The notes below the pieces were generated by a model. It saw only the letters and a program-made list of their open reading frames with translations. It was not told where the DNA came from and searched no databases. A DNA stretch of 8,484 nt from Alistipes sp. (lineage in GTDB: Bacteria > Bacteroidota > Bacteroidia > Bacteroidales > Rikenellaceae). The stretch spans positions 1 to 8,484 of the forward strand of contig JAFYOF010000045.1 of assembly GCA_017560305.1 (NCBI GenBank), read 5' to 3'. This document shows, in pieces, positions 1 through 6,605 of this stretch; the first letter of the stretch is position 1; the number at the start of each line of letters is the position of its first letter. The translations under genes and the position numbers were made by a program.

Positions 1-2421
1 AAACTCAATTGCAGAGAGTGCTATTTTTAGAGTACGAGCATACGCTGTTAATTTCTCATAGAAACTTATGCGCCTTTCATCGTCACTCAATACCTCTCCA
101 TAAGCCTCCAAGTCGCCTTGGTTTTTAACCTCACGCAAAATATCCCACACTTCGCTGTGGCGTTGTGGCAATTTTGCTACTTCGTCAGAAATGTCAGTAT
201 ATGTACCCGCGAGGTCCTCCTGGTCAAACTCCGTGTATATTTCAAGGGCATCATTCAAATTGCTGAAAACTCCATAATAATCCACAATATATCCAAACTC
301 CTTGTCGTCGCACACACGATTCACTCGGGCAATAGCTTGCAACAGGGTATGATCTTTAAGCTTGCGGTCAAGGTACAACACTGTGTTCTTAGGCTCGTCA
401 AATCCGGTGAGCAGTTTATCCACCACAATGATGATTTCGGGCTTATCGCTATTCTTAAAGCGATTGATGATGTTTTGCTCGTACTTTTTTGGGGTTCCGT
501 GCTCGTCCATCATCTGCTTCCAAAAAGCCAATTCAGTGTTGGAAGTCTCGCCAAATGCAATATCCTCACCCTCGCGCGTATCTGGCGAAGTTATAAGCAC
601 CTCAGACGATACAATGCCTATCTCATCAAGGAACTTCTTATACATTATGGCAATTCGCTTTCTTGGAGCAACCAGCTGCGCCTTAAACTTTGAGCCTTGC
701 CAGTTCTTGCGGAAATGTTGTGAGATATCCCACGCAATAGCATAAACACGCTGCTCCGCCTGACTTACTTGGTCGGCACGACTGAATTTCTTCTTCATAT
801 CGGCACGCTGCGCATCGGTCATCCACTCACATATGCGGTCGAAATATCTATCAATCGAATCTGCGTGTACCTCTTGTGGTACCATACGACCCTCGTAAAG
901 CAGTGGCACTACGGCTCCATCCTTTACCGCCTGGTCAACTGTGTAAATTGGCTGAATAATACCTCCAAATTTCGCTGCTGTACTCTTCTCCTTCTTCATC
1001 AGTGGAGTTCCGGTCATCGCAATAAAGCAAGCATTAGGTAGTGCCTTCTCCATCTTGATTCCCATCTCACCATACTGGCTGCGATGCCCCTCATCAATCA
1101 GCACAAAAATATTGGGGTCGGTAAGAGGAGACTTTAATCCCCTTACCGCTGTCTCAAACTTATTGATTATGGTCGTAATCACCGTAGCACTTGCACCCTC
1201 CAATAACTTCACAAGATTGCTACCCGTTGTAGCATTCTCTACGCTCACTTGACATTTGCGGAATGTCGTGGTAATTTGCCTGTCAAGGTCAGTACGATCG
1301 GTTACGAGGATAATCCTCGGATTGCGAATTGAACTGTCAAGCAAAATTGCCTGTGCAAGCATTACCATCGTTAGCGATTTGCCCGAGCCTTGTGTATGCC
1401 AAATCACACCACCTCTACGGCTACCGCCCTCAATGTTGCGTACACGCTCCATCACCTTTTCTACGGCAAAAAACTGCTGATAACGAGCCACTTTCTTTAT
1501 GCCGTCATCATATAGCGTAAAACCGTACATCAGCCCCAGTAACCTCTCCGGGCGGCAAAGATTGTAGATATATGCATCCTGCACCGATGGTGTCAACGGA
1601 GCAGCGTATTTCTTCTCTATATCTGTCCGCACATAACTATATCGCTCGCTGAACATCTTGGGGTTGATACGCTTCTCGTTTACCTTCTCAGCCAACTTGT
1701 AGCGATGCAACTCCTCGGCTGTTTTGTCTGCAAACTGCTCGGTCCACTTACTCCAAAACTTCTCGGGAGTGGCGGTTGTCGCATAACTCACATCATTGAC
1801 ATTTGTCGCCAACAATAGTGCCGAATAGACATACAGCGAGCGTATGCCATCCTCCTTCTGGTTGCGAAGATGCTGCGAAACAGCCTGTTTGAGCGAATCT
1901 TTTATATCGGGACGCTTGCACTCTATCACACACAGCGGAATGCCATTCACAAACAACACAATATCGGGACGATATGTGTCGCTCATTCCCGCACGATTCA
2001 CTGCAAACTCCTCGGTCACGTGAAATGCATTGTTCTCGATATGTTTCCAGTCGATATACTGCATCACATAACTCTTTTTGTCGCCATCGACAATCTGCTC
2101 AAGTGTCTTGCCCGCAGTCAGAAGGTCGTAAGCCACCTGCGAAGCGGTCATATAACCCTCTGCCATAGGCAGGTTGCGCAATGCCTCGATTCCCGCAGTT
2201 ATGTTCTGCTCCGAGAATACGGTTGTGCGCTGCGAGCTCACCTGCACGGTGTTGATTTTTGCCAACTGCTCACGCAAAATTGGCTCTAGCAACACATTGC
2301 CCGTGTTTCCGCCACGCAACTCCATTGCCTCGGCAGGCGTCAGATAGGTGTAACCCACCTTCTCCAACATCATCAATGCAGGAATCTGACTAATATGGTC
2401 TTCTTTGAAGGAGAGTGTCAT
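1..2421 (-). CDS. hsdR: Type I restriction enzyme R subunit (HsdR), 3' end beyond the window
   Basis: This is the motor and nuclease subunit of a type I restriction enzyme; it uses ATP to pull DNA towards the HsdM2S complex and then cuts it. The frame stays open for 807 codons from the ATG at 2421-2419 to base 1. Family members are usually about 950-1050 residues, so the C-terminal helical part is off the window. The N-terminal nuclease shows the PD-(D/E)xK pattern D153, E167 and K169 (IECKRP). The SF2 helicase domains follow: Walker A TQGSGKS at 343-349, DEGH at 443-446, TGTP at 470-473, LLTGFD near 670-675 and QAIARVNR at 695-702. All key residues are present, so the visible part looks intact. 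The start lies 3 bp after the nucleotidase stop, with an A-rich leader and no clear Shine-Dalgarno. Codons sample at about 43-45% G+C, higher than the neighbouring nucleotidase. Confidence 0.96.
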   Translation of the reverse strand, partial: MTLSFKEDHISQIPALMMLEKVGYTYLTPAEAMELRGGNTGNVLLEPILREQLAKINTVQVSSQRTTVFSEQNITAGIEALRNLPMAEGYMTASQVAYDLLTAGKTLEQIVDGDKKSYVMQYIDWKHIENNAFHVTEEFAVNRAGMSDTYRPDIVLFVNGIPLCVIECKRPDIKDSLKQAVSQHLRNQKEDGIRSLYVYSALLLATNVNDVSYATTATPEKFWSKWTEQFADKTAEELHRYKLAEKVNEKRINPKMFSERYSYVRTDIEKKYAAPLTPSVQDAYIYNLCRPERLLGLMYGFTLYDDGIKKVARYQQFFAVEKVMERVRNIEGGSRRGGVIWHTQGSGKSLTMVMLAQAILLDSSIRNPRIILVTDRTDLDRQITTTFRKCQVSVENATTGSNLVKLLEGASATVITTIINKFETAVRGLKSPLTDPNIFVLIDEGHRSQYGEMGIKMEKALPNACFIAMTGTPLMKKEKSTAAKFGGIIQPIYTVDQAVKDGAVVPLLYEGRMVPQEVHADSIDRYFDRICEWMTDAQRADMKKKFSRADQVSQAEQRVYAIAWDISQHFRKNWQGSKFKAQLVAPRKRIAIMYKKFLDEIGIVSSEVLITSPDTREGEDIAFGETSNTELAFWKQMMDEHGTPKKYEQNIINRFKNSDKPEIIIVVDKLLTGFDEPKNTVLYLDRKLKDHTLLQAIARVNRVCDDKEFGYIVDYYGVFSNLNDALEIYTEFDQEDLAGTYTDISDEVAKLPQRHSEVWDILREVKNQGDLEAYGEVLSDDERRISFYEKLTAYARTLKIALSAIEF

Positions 2422-2424
2422 AGA

Positions 2425-3348
2425 TTATTTTTTATTTACTACGCCAAATGGAATGTGAACAGCAGGTATCTTATCCAAATGATCTAGATGACCCATTTGG
2501 TCGTCAAAATAAATATGTGGTCGCATAACATTTAAAATTCTACTTTTATCAATGCCTCCTAAGAAAAAAGCCTCATTAATATCAATTTCCCAAGAGTTTA
2601 GTGTGTTAATCATCCTCTCATGAACAGGAGCATTTCTTGCTGTTACAATAGCCGTTTTAAGCATCGGTGTATACGATATATCCTGTTCTGCTTTTTTTGC
2701 TTCTAATTTTTGATAAAACGAAATCTTCTTTAGCAAATCTATAACAGGGCCTGCATTAAGAGGAATATCAGACCTCTCAGACTCATATTGTTGGTATGTC
2801 GGTAATCCATCTTTTTGATAAATCTTTTCCGATTCATCATCGGCCAGAACACCGTCAAAGTCAAATGCAATTCTCAATTCATTATCATTATCATCATCTA
2901 TTACAGTTGTATTAAGCACCATTCCTGCTGCTAATCTATGCGCAATAGCGTCATCGACATCGCTTTTATTGGCTGACAAAAACAACGATGTATTAAAAGA
3001 TGGCAAATATTTAAAATGAGGTTGACCAGAAGTAAATCCAGCTCTCGTAATGTCCAGCCCATAATGGGCAATAGAATTAAACGCTCTCAATCCAGTTTCA
3101 GGACTATTTTTAGACATTAAAATTACCTCGACAGGTTTTTCTTTTGGGAAATGTGTATTCAACGAAAGAAGTCGTTTGATAAATGGAAATGCTACCCCTT
3201 TGCCGAAGGGATTTTTTACATTTCTATTTTGATACTCTTTGTATGCCTTTAAACCATGTGCCTTAAATATGCTATCAGACTCCGTTAAATCAAATAGCGC
3301 ACTTGATGCAACTGCAATTACCAGTTTCTTTTCAATAGGATATGCCAT
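2425..3348 (-). CDS. HAD-type cytosolic 5'-nucleotidase inserted between hsdS and hsdR
   Basis: The 307-residue protein matches the cytosolic 5'-nucleotidase family that includes vertebrate cN-I, which hydrolyses (d)NMPs to nucleosides and phosphate in the cytosol. The family-like N terminus is visible (AVASSALFDL at 12-21, then SIFKAHGLKAY). HAD motifs follow: FDFDGVLAD at 162-170 with nucleophile D163 and acid D165, VTAR at 235-238, K268 in GGIDKSR, and the acidic pair D282/D283 in IYFDDQ. No signal peptide or membrane segment is seen. It starts 22 bp after the hsdS stop and ends 3 bp before hsdR, so it is probably co-transcribed with both. It is AT-rich (about 32% in a sampled line), unlike hsdR, which suggests separate acquisition. 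Its role in defence is unknown. Possible roles are removing nucleotide monophosphates during infection or processing products of the CBASS or restriction reaction; both are inference. Substrate cannot be read from sequence. Confidence 0.88.
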   Translation of the reverse strand: MAYPIEKKLVIAVASSALFDLTESDSIFKAHGLKAYKEYQNRNVKNPFGKGVAFPFIKRLLSLNTHFPKEKPVEVILMSKNSPETGLRAFNSIAHYGLDITRAGFTSGQPHFKYLPSFNTSLFLSANKSDVDDAIAHRLAAGMVLNTTVIDDDNDNELRIAFDFDGVLADDESEKIYQKDGLPTYQQYESERSDIPLNAGPVIDLLKKISFYQKLEAKKAEQDISYTPMLKTAIVTARNAPVHERMINTLNSWEIDINEAFFLGGIDKSRILNVMRPHIYFDDQMGHLDHLDKIPAVHIPFGVVNKK

Positions 3349-3370
3349 ATTTTTAAAGTTATAAAGTTTG
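3349..3370 (-). other. Short leader between hsdS and the 5'-nucleotidase
   Basis: These 22 bp are the longest non-coding stretch in the window. They are A/T-rich and end in AAAAAT before the nucleotidase ATG. No Shine-Dalgarno core, terminator hairpin or promoter could be supported. This is the same leader type seen before the other genes and is usual for Bacteroidota. Confidence 0.6.
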
Positions 3371-4597
3371 TTAAATTTTTACTCTTGTTTTGCCGGTTAG
3401 GAGTTGTTGCATAAGACCGCGCTTTTGGAGGCGCAGGGCTTCTAACCTTTTGCGGTGAGTGGCAATCTCATTATCTGCCACCGTAAGCACTTCCGCAATA
3501 GCTTTTTGTTCTGCAATGAGAGGATATACAATTTCTAATTCGAAGAAATCTGTTTTGTCCACATTGAGCAATCCATCACCACGTGCCCCCGATGTTATGA
3601 TTCTTTTTAACTGACGATCCAATCCGTGATTTATAAAAAAATGATGATAAAATTCACCAATTACATTTTGTTTAGGTCTAAAACAAATATAAACAAATGG
3701 GACAACAGCATCTTGCTCTTTTAATCTATAGATACACCCCATTTCATATAAATTAGAGTTACCTTTATTGTAGGCAAAATCTCCCTTTTGAATATGAGTA
3801 TATTTTTTTAGGCTATCACCTGCTATTACTCGATCAAATTTGTCTTTTTGGGAAATAAGGCCCAAACGAGCAGAAACAGTCATTGGTAAATACTCGCAAC
3901 CATTGCTTGTGTCAGTAATATGCTCAAAGCAATCCTTCATTCTTCTCTTCTGCCAAGGGGTGGTGAAGCCGGGGAGGCGGGTGCGGCCAGTAAGGAGCCG
4001 TTGCATAAGGGCACGCTTACGCAATTCCAACTTTTCAATCAGTCGGCTCTGCCTCTCAATCGCCTCGTCACACACACCCAATATCTCCGCAATCTTCCTC
4101 TGCTCCTCCATCGGCGGCACAGGGATAGTATATGAATTTACGATTTCACCCGATAAATTTCCTTGTCCACCCTGCAAATATTTAGCAATAAACATATCCT
4201 TTTGCAACTCTAAATAGGGTTGCAAGAATGGATTTATAACTTTACTAGAACGAATACATAATATCGCTTGGTTAATCGCTCCGTTAATTTGAGAAATGGC
4301 ACAATCCCCACTATTTGCACCATATAGCGCAAATATTAAATCTCCGACCTCTACCATTTTTGCAGAAGATTTCTTCAAACCCTCCTCGGTCAAAAATAAT
4401 GCGGTCTTATTGCTGTGTATCTCACCCGACCGGATAAACGGAATTATTCCACCGTACATATTCTCAGATTCAGATTTGGGAGTTCCTCCACTGAAACATT
4501 TTGCAATGGCTCCAAGTCTTTTCACTTCCCACTCCTGCGGAATTATTCCCACCGCCGAATCCTTATAGCCCGCTGGCATGTTATTTTTGGTCGTCAT
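3371..4597 (-). CDS. hsdS: Type I restriction-modification specificity subunit (HsdS), two recognition domains
   Basis: HsdS gives the R-M complex its DNA target and holds two HsdM and the HsdR subunits. The 408-residue length is normal for a full two-domain subunit. Residues 18-34 (GIIPQEWEVKRLG) are the usual entry to target-recognition domain 1 (about 20-160). A conserved helical spacer follows at 161-210 (PPMEEQRKIAEIL to LLTGRTR), then domain 2 (about 211-358), then a second copy of the spacer at 359-405 (AEQKAIAEVL to LLTGKTR). The copies lie exactly 198 residues apart, the internal symmetry typical of HsdS. Recognition domains sample at about 30-32% G+C, while the central spacer has a line at about 68%, a mark of domain exchange. 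The start at 4597 lies 5 bp after the TIR-STING stop; Met7 is a weaker alternative because it would remove a typical family N terminus. The recognised bipartite DNA site cannot be predicted. Confidence 0.95.
   Translation of the reverse strand: MTTKNNMPAGYKDSAVGIIPQEWEVKRLGAIAKCFSGGTPKSESENMYGGIIPFIRSGEIHSNKTALFLTEEGLKKSSAKMVEVGDLIFALYGANSGDCAISQINGAINQAILCIRSSKVINPFLQPYLELQKDMFIAKYLQGGQGNLSGEIVNSYTIPVPPMEEQRKIAEILGVCDEAIERQSRLIEKLELRKRALMQRLLTGRTRLPGFTTPWQKRRMKDCFEHITDTSNGCEYLPMTVSARLGLISQKDKFDRVIAGDSLKKYTHIQKGDFAYNKGNSNLYEMGCIYRLKEQDAVVPFVYICFRPKQNVIGEFYHHFFINHGLDRQLKRIITSGARGDGLLNVDKTDFFELEIVYPLIAEQKAIAEVLTVADNEIATHRKRLEALRLQKRGLMQQLLTGKTRVKI
3383..3523 (-). repeat. HsdS C-terminal spacer, copy 2 of internal repeat
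   Basis: This encodes residues 359-405 of HsdS, the partner of the central spacer in the same orientation. The two copies give HsdS its pseudo-twofold symmetry. They could also serve as crossover points that delete or swap a recognition domain, although DNA identity between the copies is only patchy. Confidence 0.85.
3977..4117 (-). repeat. HsdS central spacer, copy 1 of internal repeat
   Basis: This encodes residues 161-207 of HsdS. It has the same pattern as residues 359-405, offset by exactly 198 residues (594 bp): PP/PL, EQ, IAE, then R(A/G)LMQ(R/Q)LLTG(R/K)TR. At DNA level the copies share short exact runs such as TTGCATAAG (plus strand, 4001-4009 and 3407-3415). The GC-rich sequence stands out against both AT-rich recognition domains. 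Confidence 0.85.
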
Positions 4598-4602
4598 CTA
4601 AT

Positions 4603-5544
4603 TTACAATTTTTCAGTTTCAATACATATTATCTCTTTGCAAAAAGCATCATTAGCAACCAACTTAGATAATACCATTGTAAAATTTCGCAACTCTCTAT
4701 CCTCGAGTAATTGTTGTTCTTGTGTCTTTCCGATATGGCCTTTGCGCAAATACATATCAATTGCCTTATCTATACCGTTAAGTGTTGTAGGCATATCACT
4801 CAGTACGACTTCACTTCCTTCTTTTTCAATAGAGACATATAACGGATAACTCCTACTATCGGTTGGAATCTGTAGTTCTTTATATGATTGTTTTCTGTGA
4901 TAAATAAGAGCTCGTTTCTTGATATCTGCATCTAAATCACGGGGAATTACCACCTTGAATTTTGAACAATGACAATGTTCTCCACCAACATCTATAGTCT
5001 CGTGAATAGTTAAATACTCACATACGGGTTTGACAAAATTTTCAAAATAACCAATTGCCAACACGGTCGATGGCAACATCCCGAGTAAGCCTATCTCAAT
5101 TTTACCTACAATTTCATTATGTAATCTTTCTAATAAGACTTCAAATGGCTTGTCATAAGATGTTATAACTCCATCATTAACTTCAAAAGAAGCTAATGTA
5201 ATGCCGTGTAGGTCGCTAGGTAATTTTATGCTTTTATCATGTATGATGTAAGCCCTTTCACGACCTAAGCGACCCAGAAATAGTCCATATTCAAATATAA
5301 CATTATCACGAGGAGCCCTTTGCTCTACACCTCTTGATTTAGTCCAATCATCATTTGTGCATACCATAAAACCGAAATCAAATAGGCTCGCCTCTTTCAT
5401 CAAGGTTTCAAGGTAATTATCATTATATTTAAATATGTTATCACTCCATAGATAACAGTCAAAATCCAAGGAAAAGTAGGCTTTTATTTGTTCTGCTATA
5501 TATAACCCCTCTTTTGAGGAGCCAATAAAAATTCTAGGTCTCAT
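4603..5544 (-). CDS. cap12: TIR-STING CBASS effector (Cap12-like NADase with cyclic dinucleotide receptor)
   Basis: This 313-residue protein joins an N-terminal TIR-like (CAP12/PCTIR, 'predicted nucleotide-binding') domain to a C-terminal prokaryotic STING domain. The TIR part (about 1-145) shows RIFIGSSKEG at 4-13, YLWSD at 31-35, RAPRDNVIFEYGLFLGRLGR at 76-95 and YIIHD at 99-103. E85 is the likely catalytic glutamate for NAD+ cleavage, by analogy with the family. The STING part (about 155-313) shows LPSTVLAIGYFENFVKPV at 157-174 and DMPTTLNGIDKAI at 250-262, which resemble the dimer/ligand helix and ligand-pocket segment. No transmembrane segment is seen, as expected for bacterial TIR-STING and unlike animal STING. 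In characterised members, c-di-GMP binding drives filament assembly and rapid NAD+ loss, killing the infected cell. Its ATG overlaps the synthase stop (ATGA), implying coupled translation. Assignment is from motif recognition, with no structure or search behind it. Confidence 0.88.
   Translation of the reverse strand: MRPRIFIGSSKEGLYIAEQIKAYFSLDFDCYLWSDNIFKYNDNYLETLMKEASLFDFGFMVCTNDDWTKSRGVEQRAPRDNVIFEYGLFLGRLGRERAYIIHDKSIKLPSDLHGITLASFEVNDGVITSYDKPFEVLLERLHNEIVGKIEIGLLGMLPSTVLAIGYFENFVKPVCEYLTIHETIDVGGEHCHCSKFKVVIPRDLDADIKKRALIYHRKQSYKELQIPTDSRSYPLYVSIEKEGSEVVLSDMPTTLNGIDKAIDMYLRKGHIGKTQEQQLLEDRELRNFTMVLSKLVANDAFCKEIICIETEKL
5541..5544 (-). other. ATGA stop/start overlap coupling synthase and effector
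   Basis: On the minus strand these four bases read ATGA. ATG starts the TIR-STING gene and TGA ends the CD-NTase gene. Such an overlap usually gives translational coupling, which would keep receptor amounts tied to synthase amounts. No strong Shine-Dalgarno lies upstream, only an AAAGAA stretch inside the CD-NTase coding end. Confidence 0.9.
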
Positions 5545-6593
5545 AGTAAATGTTGTTCTTTAAGAATAGTATAAATATTATACACATTTTGTAACATTGC
5601 AGCAACTTCTTGGCGCTTATTGCTGTCCCTAAATATATACTCTTTCCCATCAACAGATGTTACTCTATTTGCATAAGATTCATCGTATGCAATTTTATGT
5701 AGCTGAAGAAAAACAATTGTTACCAAATTTAGGTAATGTAATTCTTTATATATATTAATATCAATGTCGTAACAAATGGCATTGATGTCAAAACTTGACA
5801 AATTAATTTTTTGCTTCGAGTCCGCTTTGATATTTTTCAAAAAGCGTATCATCCTTTTTAATCTACCACCTGTATTTGCGCTTTTGGTATTTATGCGTTC
5901 AATGCTCAAAAATGGATAATCTGCTGCACACCTAATATTAGCAATCTTATCATACACTTGAATTCCTCTATATGTAAGGCTTCGGTCATTAATGATTGAA
6001 TTAACATCATCATACCAACCCGCCGTGACTATATCCACATCTCTATGAAGGTCCTGATTTGTGATTTTTATTGCCTTAGGATGACTAATATCACATTTTA
6101 GATATTTCCGTGATAAAATACTTTCACTTTGAACTCTAATCGTTCTTAAATCATCATCGACATTTCCAGTGTATGGCGATGCGTTGTCAACGGATCTTAA
6201 TTTTGATACTTCAGAATATGTGTAATTAGGGTTGTATGATTCTAAAATGGTTTTAACACTTACAGAATCATAGCTATAATACTTTTCACATATAACCAAT
6301 AGATCAATATCACTATATCCTCTAATGTGTGTATCTGTCATAACAGATCCTTGATAATGATAAGATACATTAGTTAATCCTCCATCTTGTAAATGAGCTC
6401 TTACTCGCTGTCCTGCTTCTTTTGTTTTAGATGTATAGTTGTCATCCACAGCCATCATAGCGATATAAACATACCTTTGTAAATCGCTAATATCGCTTGG
6501 TAATCCAGTAAACATTCTTGACTCTACCAAGTACTGATTTTCCGGGTTATGGCGAGTCTTGATATCTGATAATAATTGTCTGTAATCTGTCAT
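5541..6593 (-). CDS. cdnE: CBASS CD-NTase (CdnE-like cyclic dinucleotide synthase)
   Basis: The 350-residue protein has the DNA polymerase beta-like nucleotidyltransferase signature of cGAS/DncV-like enzymes: QGS at 81-83, then D95 and D97 in GYSDIDLLVI, and a third metal-binding acid, probably D188, in HRDVDIVTA. The remaining helical C-terminal part (about 230-350) fits the OAS-type second domain. The enzyme would sense infection and join two NTPs into a cyclic dinucleotide. Synthases paired with TIR-STING in published systems belong to the CdnE clade and make c-di-GMP, so that product is expected here by association and not from residues I can read. It starts 12 bp after hsdM and overlaps the effector start by 4 bp (ATGA). 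Codons are AT-rich (sampled lines 32-33%) compared with hsdM. No Cap2 or Cap3 ubiquitin-like accessory gene is nearby, so this is a minimal type I CBASS arrangement. An ordinary nucleotidyltransferase is unlikely given the partner. Confidence 0.9.
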   Translation of the reverse strand: MTDYRQLLSDIKTRHNPENQYLVESRMFTGLPSDISDLQRYVYIAMMAVDDNYTSKTKEAGQRVRAHLQDGGLTNVSYHYQGSVMTDTHIRGYSDIDLLVICEKYYSYDSVSVKTILESYNPNYTYSEVSKLRSVDNASPYTGNVDDDLRTIRVQSESILSRKYLKCDISHPKAIKITNQDLHRDVDIVTAGWYDDVNSIINDRSLTYRGIQVYDKIANIRCAADYPFLSIERINTKSANTGGRLKRMIRFLKNIKADSKQKINLSSFDINAICYDIDINIYKELHYLNLVTIVFLQLHKIAYDESYANRVTSVDGKEYIFRDSNKRQEVAAMLQNVYNIYTILKEQHLL

Positions 6594-6605
6594 ATTTCTT
6601 TATTT

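Noticed and set aside
118..2289. Several plus-strand open frames of 60-190 codons
   Set aside because: All lie opposite hsdR, whose nuclease and helicase motifs read continuously on the minus strand. None resembles a known protein.
2870..2910. Short ATT/ATC-rich run that could be a tandem repeat
   Set aside because: It encodes the Asp/Asn-rich loop near residues 150-157 of the nucleotidase and is too short and irregular to be a repeat array or CRISPR.
3383..4117. Invertible phase-variation switch in hsdS
   Set aside because: The two spacer copies are direct, not inverted, with only short exact matches, and no recombinase gene is in the window.
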